Positions 23,011-33,146 are shown, counted from the first letter of the stretch. The stretch: 64,000 nt of DNA from Dromiciops gliroides (GCF_019393635.1 NC_057866.1:125425897-125489896); one strand, 5' to 3'. Made by a program: numbers and translations. Notes: a model not told the origin generated them from the letters alone.

Positions 23011-23935
23011 GGATCTCCAAGTACTTGGAAACCAGAATATGAGCAGACATGAAAACTGGTGCTGTTCTCATGGCCGTGGAATGATATTCCACACAAAATG
23101 GATTCAAAATAATGAGCACAGAGCAGAATCAAATGGTAAAAGGTATCTGGGGTATAGGGAAAAAGACTTAGAAATCATTTTTTGCATCAAATTGTCCTTC
23201 AGGGTGTGCTAGAGGAAGAGGCAGCCATGATGCCCTCCATGCAAGATTGTAGAACCATATGTAGGCCCCCCGATGAGGGAGCTCCTGGGGTGACTCTTCC
23301 ATCCAGTACCTATGCAACTTTGCACTTCTACAGATGGAGATAGCTATGATCATTGCAGATTGGGCATAACTACCCCTCCCTAAGAGAGGCAGTGCAGAAT
23401 GGTAAAAAATAACATAACATAAAATACATTGACTGAATATAAAACCAAAAGATTTAGGTCAGTGTCCTGCTTCTGATGTCCTAAGTATTGGGCAACCCCT
23501 TTACAGAGCCCCAGGAATTCTACAGGAGGTTTAAGCCCTGAGGTCACATCAATGGGTTCTTTTTACCAGCTAACCATTGGACATACTAGTTACCAAAAGA
23601 CATTTAAAAAAACAGCATAACAAATTAAGTAACAAGCACAATTTCCCTCCATATACATAGGAATAAAATTTTCTACTCCAAGTGGAAAAGGACACACTCA
23701 ATGAGCACATGTGATGAGGGAACACACTTGCTAGGGTACCAGGGAACAATTATGACTCTGGGGCTAGAGAGCTTCCCCTGGTGATATCATCAGGTAACTT
23801 CATTTCTTTACCCTCTCTCCACTCCCTCCATCCCTAATACCTCCACTGTTACTGAATCTGATCTCTGCTCTTCAGCTACTATATAGCCTTGAGGGGTGGG
23901 GACCTCCCTGCTCTTTAACTAATAGACAGAAGAAC
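23011..23935. other. unassigned sequence
   Basis: No gene recognised. 23385-23515 looks weakly like a MIR ('gaggcagtgcagaatggt', 'gggcaacccctttacagag'). Confidence 0.35.
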
Positions 23936-23946
23936 CATCTTTAGTT

Positions 23947-24104
23947 TTCTTCTTTTTGTTGTTCTTTTGGTAAGGCAATTGGGGTTAAGTGACTTGCCCA
24001 GGATCACACAGCTAGTAAGTGTTAAGTGTCTGAGGCTGGATTTGAACTCAGGTCCTCCTGAATTCAGGGCCAGCGCTCTATCCACTGTGCCACCTAGCTG
24101 CCCC
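23947..24104 (-). mobile_element. WSINE1-type CORE-SINE
   Basis: caattgcctta-type tail, TTAACACTT marker. TSD catctttagtt (23936-23946 and 24105-24115). Confidence 0.92.
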
Positions 24105-24115
24105 CATCTTTAGTT

Positions 24116-24640
24116 CTTGATGAAAACCTATACAGTCAGCTGTAAGCAGCCAGCTAGAGAAAGCTTCAACAGTGTTTAAGGCTGTCTTTGGTTCTAGCCC
24201 AGCTCCGGGTTACCTGAGTCTATAAACTCGTACCTGACTTATGGTTCAAACTCCTTTTTAAATCATGTCTTACCCCTCCTTCACTAACCTGGGGCCTCTT
24301 CAAGATATTCTAAGAGCTCCACTTAGCAAATTTATAAAGGTACTAAAGAGGAGCTGTGATTCCTTTCCACCCCCTCATGCCTCTGGATACCATGTAAATC
24401 ACCTGAGAGAAAGATTGAAAAGGGCTGGGGATGCTGGGGACTAGGTTTTGGCTTCTCTTGCTTTTCTTGCATTCCTACCAACAATGAAATCATTGGTTTC
24501 CTACATAAAGATTAGATAAAATATGTGAATGCATATGAAAGTCCTCTGTAGAATATAAAATGTTACAGATATAAAATCTCCATCCACATCTAATTATTGA
24601 AATATGCTAGCATTTCCATAAAATCATGGGCAGGGTACTC
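24116..24640. other. unassigned sequence
   Basis: No gene or repeat family recognised. Confidence 0.3.
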
Positions 24641-24643
24641 TCT

Positions 24644-24799
24644 TTGCCTCCTTTTGTTTTTTTTGCAGGGCAGTGGGGGTTAAGTGACTTGCCCAGGGTC
24701 ACACAGTGAGTAAGTGTCAAGTGTCTGAGGCCAAATTTGAACTCAGGTCCTCCTGAATCCAGGGCTGGTGCTTTATCCACTGCACCACCTAGCAGCCCC
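24644..24799 (-). mobile_element. WSINE1-type CORE-SINE
   Basis: cactgccctgc tail variant, TTGACACTT marker. TSD cagggta(c/t)tctc at about 24632-24643 and 24800-24811. Confidence 0.92.
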
Positions 24800-24964
24800 C
24801 AGGGTATTCTCTAGGCATATCTAACATGGGCTGAAATTCCTCCTCTTGGAGTCATTCAGATATCTTATATAAGCTTCTCTAATACCTCAAACATTTGTGA
24901 CTTTTGTCTCTATACTCACTCCCTCCTACCACACCATGACCCAGGACCCCTCCTTGACTTTGGT

Positions 24965-25120
24965 TCAGAGATTTAGTGTTGGAAGGGAGTTTAAAGACCA
25001 GGTGGTCTCTAAGGTCCAATCCCTAGATTTTTCCTGATGAAGAAGCTGAGACCTAGAGGAGTTAAATGATTTTCTTATTGTAGTACAATCAGGCTTGGAA
25101 CCTAATATTTACTACATTGT
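24965..25120 (-). mobile_element. MIR3-like SINE
   Basis: 'agtgttggaagggagtttaa', 'aagaagctgagacctagagg' and 'agttaaatgattttc' are reversed MIR3 words. Confidence 0.55.
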
Positions 25121-25479
25121 TCAATGAACCAATGTGGCCAACAAAAAGGGAATCCCCAAGAAGGTTAGCCTTCTGGTGATGAGCTTCTCCAGCACACTGA
25201 GCTCCGGCCCTTCTCCAACCAAGAATCAAAGCATTTTCAACTTGGTCGCCAAAGCTCACCCTCTCCTGGCATAACCTTTGGAGAAGCCATGATATCCCTC
25301 CACAGAAGATGAGATACAGAAATAGGATTTTAGTGGAGATGACCCTGATGCTCTACCAAAGATCTGTGATTTCCTCAGGGTGTAGCACTGGCATATCTCA
25401 ACCCTCAGAACCCAGGCTTCCATAACTTAGTAGAGAAACCTTAGAGCATTGCCTAAGGCTTGAGGATAATCACCGGCTG
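25121..25479. other. unassigned sequence
   Basis: No gene or repeat family recognised. Confidence 0.3.
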
Positions 25480-25734
25480 TCCCCCCATGCCTGCCTGGAA
25501 CATTCTCCCTTCCCAGCTCAGCCTTTCAGCTTCCCTGACTTCCTTTAAAGTACTTTCTTGGTTAAAGTCTCACCTTCTGCAAGAAGCCTTTCCTGATCTC
25601 TCTTGATGCTAGTGCCTTCCCTCTATTGATTATCTCCAATTTATCCTGTCCACATCTTTTTTGCATAGAGTGTCCCTGTAAATAGTTGTTTGAATGTTGA
25701 CTAAGGGCTATTCGAGAGTGGTTTTGTTGTTGGG

Positions 25735-25770
<36 letters not shown>

Positions 25771-25800
25771 ACGTGCTATCTTTGTATTCCCAGAGATTAG
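25480..25800 (+). mobile_element. L2 3' end, copy 1 of a tandem pair
   Basis: 'ctgacttcctttaaagtact', 'ccttctgcaagaagcctttc', 'ccttccctctattgattatc' and 'gtattcccagagattagcac' are successive L2 3' UTR landmarks. A GT array interrupts it. Confidence 0.7.
25738..25768. repeat. (GT)n microsatellite
   Basis: About 15 GT units inside the L2. Confidence 0.97.
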
Positions 25801-25901
25801 CACTTCCCACTTCTAGGTACTTCAGGAAGCCTTTTCTAATACCCCTTAATTTTTGTGCCTTCCTTCTGTTAATTATTTCCTATTTATCCTGTATGTAATT
25901 T

Positions 25902-25950
25902 TTAGATAGACAGACAGTCAGACAGATAGATAAATAGATAGACATATAGA
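25902..25950. repeat. AGAC/AGAT tetranucleotide patch
   Basis: Imperfect tetranucleotide repeat within L2 copy 2. Confidence 0.8.
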
Positions 25951-26069
25951 AAGTTAGATATTTGTTTACATGTTTTCTCCCCCCATTAGATTGTGAGCTC
26001 CTTGAGGGCTGGGACCATCTTTTGCCTCCTTTTCTATCCCCAACATTTAGCACAGTGCCTGGCACGTAG

Positions 26070-26119
26070 TAGTAGTAGGCCTCCACTAGTCGTGGACGAC
26101 CATGGATACATGGATACCT
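26070..26119. mobile_element. very short insert with duplicated target
   Basis: The L2 word cctggcac occurs on both sides (about 26058-26065 and 26118-26125). Between them lie a GTA-rich run and 'actagtcgtggacgaccatg'. I read the latter as an RTE-type LINE or SINE end, with moderate doubt. Confidence 0.4.
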
Positions 26120-26269
26120 GGCACATAGTAGGCACTTAATAAATGCTGATTGATTAGTTGTATAATTAATGCTTGTTGACTGACAGCTAGCAAGTATTTG
26201 AGGCAGGATTTGAACCTGTGTCCCTGATTCCAAATCCATCCTTCTATCCACTGCAGCAAAGGGCCTTTC

Positions 26270-26500
26270 TTAGTGGGAACCAAACAATGATAATAGCTCA
26301 TGTTTCTGTAGAGTGACTTCATCTCATTTCATCCTCACAGCAAGGATTACTTCCATTTTTAAAAAATTATTTCCATTTGACAGATGAAGAAATGAAGGCA
26401 AAGAGAGGGACTTGCCAAGGGTTACACAATTTTGTGAGAGGAAGAGCTAGGATTGGATTCTTCTTACTCTAAATCGGATGTTCTTTCCACCACCCTAGCC
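26270..26500 (-). mobile_element. MIR SINE
   Basis: 'taatagctcatgtttctgta', 'tttcatcctcacagcaagga', 'tgacagatgaagaaatgaag' and 'gggacttgccaagggttaca'. Confidence 0.7.
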
Positions 26501-26774
26501 TACCTCTGAAAAGTTATTGTTAAAATGTCCATGTTATTTGTTAGGTGTGGGATCCCCTCTGGCCTTCTCCTCTTACAACTCATTAGCTAATTGACCCCTC
26601 TGAAGTACACAGGCACCCTGGCTGAGAGGGACAGGTGTGAGTCAGAGGGAGGGGAACGGGCTTGAAAGCTGATACCCGCAACAGGTCCTTTAAATGGGAA
26701 AATTAATTTCTCTTCCATAAATTTGCCTGAGGACAATACTGTTCAGCGTCGTCTGGGGGAAAGTACCACTGCTT
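26501..26774. other. unassigned sequence
   Basis: Carries a 'ggtcctttaaatgggaaaat taattt' patch and two CpGs near 26747-26752. No gene recognised. Confidence 0.3.
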
Positions 26775-26890
26775 ATAATAGTTGGCATTCACGTAGGCCT
26801 TTAAGTTTACAGAGCACTTTACCAACAATCTTACTTGATCCTTGAAACCCTATGGGTCAGGTTCTACAAACAATTCCCATTTGACACAGA
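26775..26890 (-). mobile_element. MIR SINE, partial
   Basis: 'cattcacgtaggcctttaag', 'tttacagagcactttaccaa' and 'cctatgggtcagg'. Confidence 0.55.
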
Positions 26891-27101
26891 GTGAGCTTAA
26901 ATGGACTTGGGTTCAGTCCTGAAGATAGTTTCACCCCTAGAAAGAGGGGAATCAGGCTTTCCCTACCACTTCCTGATTCATTATGCCCCAACCCTAGAGT
27001 TCCAGGAAAAGAGAATCTATTAAACAAAGGTTGGGTATGGGTAATGTCTAGGATCTCCCCCGAAGGGATTAACTGGTATCCTTTTAGAAATGTACTCACT
27101 G

Positions 27102-27264
27102 CGGGGCAGCTAGGTGGTGCAGTGGATAAAGCACCGGCCTTGGATTCAGGAGAACCTGAGTTCAAATCCAGCCTCAGACACTTGACACTTACTAGCTGTG
27201 TGACCCTGGGCAAGTCACTTAACCCTCATTGCCCTGTGAAAGGAAGGAAGGAAGAAAGAAAGAA
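27102..27264 (+). mobile_element. WSINE1-type CORE-SINE
   Basis: Full copy, cattgccctgtg tail running into a GGAA/GAAA tail. A perfect 16-bp TSD, agaaatgtactcactg, at 27086-27101 and 27265-27280. Young. Confidence 0.95.
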
Positions 27265-27280
27265 AGAAATGTACTCACTG

Positions 27281-28130
27281 GGCAAAGAGATAGATACACG
27301 TATAGGAGACTATTTATTTCTTCCACCACAGAAGAACTGCTTAAGACACCAGACTCATAAGTTCTTTTTTTTTTTTAGTAGTTCATAAGTTCTTAAAACA
27401 TGAACAAATAATCCATTAGCTCTCTCATACTCTTTAGAGAGAGAAAGAATCTCTGGAGACTTCTGAATAAACCTTTCTCATTTTCAGATCTATACTGTCC
27501 AAGCTACTTACTAAGTCCCAGTCTTTTGGCCAGTCAGACAGGGCTTTGGTTTTCTCCATTGTTCAGTTGTAGCATCTTCCTGGCAGTGTTCATCTTCTCC
27601 TCTGAGAAGGACAGAGTTGCAGGAAGCACCTCCAACCGCACGATCAGCCCTGACTCAGGAACTAACTCTGTGCCTTTTAAACTCACAAAGTCGCTGCTGG
27701 GGCTAGAAACATCCATCTCTCCGGAACACTACTGACATGGGCAGGGAAAGAAACACAGAAACAGCTAGGGAACTGACAGCCTATCTCAGACTGGACTAGG
27801 TAAGCATATGTTGATTGCTTTTGCCATGTGTTTGCTGAGGCCCCTGGGGAGGAAGGGAGAGATCTCTCTTGCTCTCCCCCTCCCCCTTTGTTGGAAATCC
27901 AGGCGGGCTGTGCCCGCCAAACATTTCCCAAAAGAGCACCAGCTCAGCAAAGAGGAGTCAGAACTTTTCCATAGTTTCTAGCCTATTTATGGGTGGTTCT
28001 TCCTGACTCAGTTGCCAGTCATGTTTGATACATCCCCCCTCCCCTACCAGGGTCACAGAGAGCCAGTGGGTCCCACATGTCCTTTGGGAAGAGGCTGGAG
28101 ATGGGGCCATTCCCCGTGCATGTTCCATGG
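27281..28130. other. non-repeat island with candidate regulatory motifs
   Basis: No SINE or LINE is recognised. 27534-27735 holds overlapping 60-69 codon frames on both strands, with no known domain. 27902-27918 is a perfect GC hairpin (see separate entry). It could be an exon or promoter-like element of a neighbouring gene; nothing in the sequence decides. Confidence 0.35.
27902..27918. promoter_or_regulatory. GC-rich inverted repeat with E2F-like core
   Basis: GGCGGGC-TGT-GCCCGCC is a perfect 7-bp stem with a 3-base loop. On the minus strand the flank reads tttggcgggc, close to the E2F consensus. Two intact CpGs stand out in an otherwise CpG-poor region. Function is inferred only. Confidence 0.4.
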
Positions 28131-28134
28131 GATA

Positions 28135-28270
28135 TCCCCTGCTCCATACAGATGAGAAAATGAGAAACCCAGAGAGATGACTTGACTTGCTCTTGGTCAC
28201 ACAGCTGGTAGGAGCCAAAGCCCAGGTTTTTCTGAACTCCCAGGCCCTTCCCACTGCACCACACTGCCTC
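28135..28270 (-). mobile_element. MIR-type SINE
   Basis: 'cagatgagaaaatgagaaac', 'ttgctcttggtcacacagct', 'tcccactgcaccacactgcc'. Confidence 0.65.
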
Positions 28271-28445
28271 TCTGAGTGTAGCTCTCCAAACCTACTTAGG
28301 CACGAGAAGGGTTAAGGAAGGAGGACAGCTAGGAGCCTAATGTCAAGGGGAGGACTTACTGTATTCTGTCCCAGAACCCCAACTCCAGTTGTGAGGAGTC
28401 TTTTCCCAAAGCTGGCCCAGGTTTTTAAGAGGGTATAATGAGAAG

Positions 28446-28453
28446 ATGCAAAT
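28446..28453 (+). promoter_or_regulatory. octamer (POU-type) motif
   Basis: Exact ATGCAAAT. An inverse copy lies 159 bp downstream at 28605-28612. Such motifs occur by chance, so function is speculative. Confidence 0.3.
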
Positions 28454-28604
28454 TACTGTTCCCAGGGCTATGCCATAGAAGTTTTCAAATAGAAAATGAT
28501 CCCTTTGGATCTTCCACGGTATAATGAGATCAAAATTCCAAGACTCTAAGCAGATAGCACAACAGGAAAAAAAATATACCGCTTAGGGAGGGCTCGTAAA
28601 TCTC

Positions 28605-28612
28605 ATTTGCAT
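28605..28612 (-). promoter_or_regulatory. octamer (POU-type) motif
   Basis: Exact ATTTGCAT, the reverse complement of the motif at 28446. Confidence 0.3.
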
Positions 28613-28630
28613 AGGACTTAAGAACCCCAA

Positions 28631-28651
28631 ACAGTGCACTGCTTGCACTGT
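28631..28651. repeat. perfect 8-bp inverted repeat
   Basis: ACAGTGCA, loop ctgct, TGCACTGT. A stable small hairpin, without the length of a miRNA precursor. Confidence 0.6.
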
Positions 28652-28914
28652 GCAAATCAAAAAAGACTTCCCCTGCTATTTGTTTTATTTGGGTGTTTAA
28701 TAGCACATCACATGAGAACAACTATTGCCTGTGTGTGGGTTTAATAAGGGTTAGCCATGGGCCTTTTGTCTTAAAGGTGGAAAAGCAAATTTTTCTGGAA
28801 GAAGTCTGGGAACTATGCTGGATTCCCATAAGCAGAGAGTTTAGGACTAAGAACTCAATTCTCTCCTTTGGATTTGGATGGGCATCCATCAAATACAGTT
28901 TTCTGTCTCATAGA

Positions 28915-29022
28915 TTATAAAGTCAGCTCCTCAGGGCTGTGGCAAGAGACTAATGGTATCCCCCCATAGTGCCTAGCACAGTGCTCAACATGTAACAGGT
29001 GCTCTAGAAATAGCCTACTCGA
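28915..29022 (+). mobile_element. L2 3' end, decayed
   Basis: 'gattataaagtcagctcctc agggctg', 'tgcctagcacagtgctcaac' and 'aggtgctctagaaatag'. Confidence 0.6.
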
Positions 29023-29033
29023 TGCCCATTTCT

Positions 29034-29206
29034 TTTTGTTGTTGTTGTTGTTTTGTTTTGTTTTTTAGCGAGGCAATTGGGGTTAAGTGACTTGCCCAGG
29101 GTTACACAGCTAGTAAGTGTTAAGTGTCTGAGGCTGGATTTGAACTCGGGTACTCCTGACTCCAGGGCCGGTGCTCTATCCACTGCACCACCTAGCTGCC
29201 CCCCCC
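29034..29206 (-). mobile_element. WSINE1-type CORE-SINE
   Basis: GTT-rich tail, caattgcct-type end, TTAACACTT marker and the GTCAGGAGTACC variant. TSD cccatttct either side (about 29025-29033 and 29207-29215). Confidence 0.9.
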
Positions 29207-29215
29207 CCATTTCTC

Positions 29216-30170
29216 CCAGAGAGGCCAGACAAACAGAGAGATGAAAGAAGGACTTCTTTAAACACCTGATAATTAACACTGGTAGAGTCTTTCGAATACG
29301 TGCCAAAGATGCCCTTAGCTACTTTCCTTTTCAGAAATGTCCCTAAGAAGGGGTGACTAGGGACAAGGCATTGGAATTACAGGGCAAGATTGAGAGAATT
29401 CTGATAGCACACAGGGTCCTTCAGAAGGGAAGAAACCATAGACCCTAGTTAGCAAGAATAATTAGTTAAAATTGGAAGCTATTGGATGACCAGCTGAGGT
29501 AGTTTGCCTGCCCCACACCCCTATTCCCAGCAACACACTTATGTCTAAGGGTTCCTATTTTCCCCTTTCCCTATCTCCATGGGGCAGTGTCCTCCAACCG
29601 CCAGCTGTGGAGTTACTTCATGCCACTTGCCCTGGCTGTAATTTGTGGATTTGTCTCCATAGTTTAAAAAAAATCCTAGTTACGTCACAGACACTCTTTT
29701 GAAGGCCTCGTGATGCAATCCCTCAGTCTTAGGCAGATGGACAAAGGCATGTTGGCATGACTTGACAAAACAAGTGCTTACAAAATTGCAGTAAGAAGGC
29801 TATTATCTGCAGTAGCCAAAGACTACTAGGATCTCTGAAATTTTCATGGCCTTGGGGATGAGAGAACACCCTAAGGAAATGGCACGTGCAAAGCCAAGGC
29901 GGGTCCCAACTTTATGGAACCAAATGCCCCTCTCAGGATAGACTAATCACTTCTTTTCTCAGCACCATGCTGCTAACTCAAGCCTTGGATATACACCACC
30001 TCCTTCAGCCTCCCCTCTCCTCGGATTGTTTGGAGGGTTGGAGAATGGAGTCTCAAACTCCTCCCAAAGCCTTCCTATATAGAGGGTCATTCTAGCTCAC
30101 TTCACTTTGCATCTATAGCCCTGCCTGGTTTTAACTCCAGGGGACAAGATATACCTGCACCAGGTGCCCC
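29216..30170. other. unassigned sequence
   Basis: Contains a stretch (29345-29500) that resembles 54775-54915, perhaps an unnamed old repeat. 'ttacgtcacag' near 29678 is a half-CRE-like site. No gene recognised. Confidence 0.35.
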
Positions 30171-30179
30171 CAGTGCCCT

Positions 30180-30333
30180 GGTGTTCCTCTCCTCCCTTTT
30201 CCAGATTCTATTTGTGTGTTGTTTCCACCATTAGATTGTAAGCTACTTGAGGACAGTCTTTCTTTTTTTTTAATTTGTAATCCCAGATCTTAGTTCAGTG
30301 CCTAGCACACGGTAAGTACTTAATAAATGTTTG
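30180..30333 (+). mobile_element. L2 3' end
   Basis: 'attagattgtaagctacttg', 'cagtgcctagcacacggtaa', 'gtacttaataaatgtttgtt' run straight into the pentanucleotide repeat. Confidence 0.75.
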
Positions 30334-30411
30334 TTGTATTGTGTGGTATGGTGTGGCATGGCCTGGCATCGCATGGTATGGTATGATATGGTACAGTATG
30401 GTATGGTATCC
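30334..30411. repeat. TGGYA pentanucleotide repeat
   Basis: About 78 bp of variant TGGTA/TGGCA units directly after the L2 end. Confidence 0.9.
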
Positions 30412-31440
30412 TCCCTGTGGGGGCAGACTGTGTCAAAACCATTCAAGTCCTTCTCTGGAGGGGGTGAGGAGAGAATACGGCCACCCCTTCTCCCACCCTG
30501 GCAAGAAGGATACTTGTTCCTAACTGGCATCTAGAGTGGGCCAACTCAGCTAGTGCTCTTGAGCCTGGGGGCCCTGGACTGCATTTTCCACATTGTGTTG
30601 TTCTTTCCTGAGGAAAGGTGACTCAACTGCAACCCACAAGATGAACATATCCAGTTATGGTAGCAACCTTATGAGTTCAAGAGGTTTGATGCATCCTCGG
30701 TCACACTGGCTGACCTTTGGGAGGGGTCCCCAGCAACTACTCTGGTGCTGTTGGAAAAGATGACCACTGGTCAGAGGAGGAGGCAACCCCCTGGCATGGC
30801 TGGTGATAAGACATGGGAGGAAGGCGCAGAGAGAGTTGGAATGGAAAATGTCTATTCAGCAATTCCACAAATTGCTTCATGTTCTAAGGTTTTAAGGGTA
30901 AGCCTCCCAGGAGAGTGAAACAGTAGTTATTATCACTGCTTGCTTTGAGAGATCTTTTTGTGTCTAGCATTCCTTTGTGTAGAGGAAATAAATACCTGTC
31001 CCATGACTTATTTTCATTGTACTGTATACTGAATACCTTTTTCCTCCTTGCCTTTTGAGAGATTGAAGACCTGAGCCAAACCAAAGCAAGCCTTAACTAA
31101 TTTCTCCCCAGGGCTCTGGGTTGGAGTGTAATGAGACAAAGAGAGCAAGAAAAGGAATCTGCCTTTCTTTTAGGTGGTGAGGGTCCCCTGGGAGTTCACC
31201 TGGTCAGACTGCAAGCATGGGTACACAGCAGAAGACCCCCTTTGTGGAAAAGAAGAAGGCTACCCCAGCCCTTAGGACCCAGGAGCCGTGTATAGACTAG
31301 GAAAAGAGACCAAAGGAAACAGTGAGGTTTCCTCCTATCCCCAGAATTTACCTGAATGGTTGTCATGGTGGCAGAAAGGTAGTGATACATCTGGGCTGTT
31401 AGTGTGCCTAGGGAGCAAAATCCCTTAACTGTGACCTTTG
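30412..31440. other. unassigned sequence
   Basis: No gene, no clear repeat. The short frames overlap on both strands and are low in information. Confidence 0.3.
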
Positions 31441-31444
31441 ACAA

Positions 31445-31555
31445 TATACCTGGCCTCTCTGTACCTCAGTTTCTTTATTTGGAAAATGAGGGGGAGTAAT
31501 TAAATAATTTCTAGGGCCCCTTCTGGCTCTTAACCTGTAATCCCATGCTTAGATC
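31445..31555 (+). mobile_element. MIR3 SINE, 3' half
   Basis: 'ctgtacctcagtttctttat ttggaaaatgag' and 'ctagggccccttctggctct taacctg'. Confidence 0.6.
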
Positions 31556-31960
31556 AGTGATTCCTTGAGAGATAATGCTGAGGGAGTGTATGATGACCCA
31601 GAAAGGAAGGCTTAAAAACATATATGGGAAAGCACATAAATATATGTGGATTTGGATCTCGGCGACTTACAGGGATAAAGGAGCTTCAGGAGCTGGGACA
31701 GCTTAGGGGAGGTGATGTCATAGAATCTGACCTAGTACTAAAAACAGCCTTGCTCAAAAAAATCCAAAAAAATTTAAAAATTATCCCCACAGATACAGCA
31801 GCCAAAGGTCATTTGTTGGCTACTCCAAGCTGTCTAATACCCAGTAAGGGATTGGCTATCTCAGCCCATGAGCCTCCATTTCCACTTAACACCTTCTGAG
31901 CAATTGAAAATAAAAGACAAAAGATGTAGAATGATGGAAATTTACTTGAAACAGCATTCA
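31556..31960. other. unassigned sequence with a 91-codon frame
   Basis: The plus frame 31624-31899 starts MGKHINICGFGSRRLTGIK and ends at a natural stop. It has a Lys/Leu-rich middle from an A-rich run. I recognise no domain, no splice context and no family. Probably chance. Confidence 0.25.
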
Positions 31961-31968
31961 AGGAAATT

Positions 31969-32145
31969 TGTTGTCCAGTTGTTTGGGTTTTTTTTTTTTT
32001 TGTCTGACTCTTTGTGACCCCATTTGGGATTTTCTTGGCAAAGATACCAGACTGGATTATCGTTTCCTTCTCCAGATCATTTTACAGAGGAGGAAACTGA
32101 GGCAAACCGGGAGAAGTGACTTGTCCAGGGTCACACAGCTAATAA
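31969..32145 (-). mobile_element. MAR1-type CORE-SINE, head missing
   Basis: 'ttgttgtccagttgtttggg', T-run, 'gaccccatttgggattttct', 'cagaggaggaaactgaggca', ending at 'tcacacagctaataaat'. The tRNA-like head is absent, which is a 5' truncation. Confidence 0.8.
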
Positions 32146-32399
32146 ATAACAAAGAATAAAAATAAGCAACAAACACTCTAAAAGCTTCAGGAACTAGATG
32201 GGATGGGTCCATTCTCTCTTTAGTTCCCTATCTGCAACATAACAAAGAGACGCAAGCTATTTGTTTTCACTAGCTCACAATTAGCTTTTCTGCATACCCA
32301 ATGTAGTGGAAGGGAGATGCCTCAGTCAGTCACAGAAGGTGGTAAGGAACTTCCCTGTGGCTGGTGGAAGCCCTGGGTTTCTCATTAAACACTCCAGAT
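32146..32399. other. unassigned sequence
   Basis: No gene or family recognised. Confidence 0.3.
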
Positions 32400-32545
32400 G
32401 ATCAAGGACACCTGGGTTGCTCCCCTTAGTTATTTCTTGTGACTGCTTCACACATCTGCTCTTCACCTATAAAATGAAAGGGTTTGGGCTTCATGGCCTC
32501 TGAGTTACCTCCTCTCTCTAATCTCCAAGTCTATGATTTTCTAAT
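32400..32545 (+). mobile_element. MIR3 SINE
   Basis: 'acacctgggttgctcccctt', 'tcacctataaaatgaaaggg' and 'ggcttcatggcctctgagtt'. Confidence 0.6.
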
Positions 32546-32651
32546 CATAGTACCCACTTCTGAACATCCATCAGGCTTCGGAGTCCTTGCCTTACCCCTT
32601 CTTTGACCCTTCTATCCTGTATATATCCAAACACTTACCAGCCCCCATAAA

Positions 32652-32810
32652 GAGCAGCTAGGTGGCACAGTGGATAGAGCACTGACCCTGGAGTCAAGAG
32701 AACCTGAGTTCAAATCCAACCTCAAACACTTGACCCATACTAGCTGTGTGACCCTGGGCAAGTCACTTAACCCTCATTACTCTGCAAAAAAGAAAAAGAA
32801 AAAGAAAAAA
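32652..32810 (+). mobile_element. WSINE1-type CORE-SINE
   Basis: Full copy with cattactctgc tail and an AAAAAG-rich tail. No clear TSD. Confidence 0.9.
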
Positions 32811-32834
32811 AGACAAGAATGTGGAGTTCATAAA

Positions 32835-33045
32835 AAGGAATAGTATGGAAAGAACACTGATTAGAGTCTGAGGACTTGAATTCAAATCCTGCTTCAGACA
32901 TTTACTAGTTGTATGACTCTAGGCAAGTCACTTAACGTCTTTGTGCCTCAATTTCCTCATCTGTAAAATGGGGACCTTTCTTTGTATACCCAACACTCAG
33001 CAAAGTGCTTGGAAACTCATTGGTGCTTAATAAATGTTCATTTCC
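32835..33045 (+). mobile_element. MIR SINE, near complete
   Basis: 'gaattcaaatcctgcttcag', 'aggcaagtcacttaacgtct', 'tcctcatctgtaaaatgggg', 'gtgcttaataaatgttcatt'. Confidence 0.8.
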
Positions 33046-33084
33046 TGACTGAGATGCCCTCAATCTTCCTAATAAAGTAGGAGG

Positions 33085-33092
33085 TGACGTCA
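33085..33092. promoter_or_regulatory. palindromic CRE motif
   Basis: Exact TGACGTCA between a MIR and a WSINE1. A perfect CRE with its CpG intact is uncommon by chance in CpG-poor DNA. No gene start is seen nearby. Confidence 0.35.
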
Positions 33093-33146
33093 CAGGCTAA
33101 GGGTGGGGGACAGTTGGGGCTTGAGGATAAAAAACGTATTGCCAGG

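Larger units (their letters stand above)
25801..26165 (+). mobile_element. L2 3' end, copy 2
   Basis: Repeats the order of copy 1: 'caggaagccttttctaatac', 'ccttctgttaattatttcct', 'gattgtgagctccttgaggg', 'ttagcacagtgcctggcac', 'gcacttaataaatgctgatt'. Split by an AGAC/AGAT patch and by the small insert at 26070-26119. Confidence 0.75.
28271..28910. other. non-repeat island with octamer motifs
   Basis: No repeat family is recognised from 28271 to 28910. It contains ATGCAAAT at 28446-28453 and ATTTGCAT at 28605-28612, plus a perfect 8-bp hairpin at 28631-28651. A candidate conserved non-coding element. No coding frame of note. Confidence 0.35.

Noticed and set aside
27534..27716. 60-codon minus-strand frame with plausible composition
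   Set aside because: No family recognised, a GTGAGT donor-like word is the only support, and an equally long plus frame overlaps it.
28631..28651. microRNA precursor
   Set aside because: The stem is only 8 bp; a precursor needs a far longer duplex.
31624..31899. 91-codon frame as a possible exon
   Set aside because: No domain, no splice context I can support, and an A-rich run explains the Lys-rich part. Kept only as an unassigned note.
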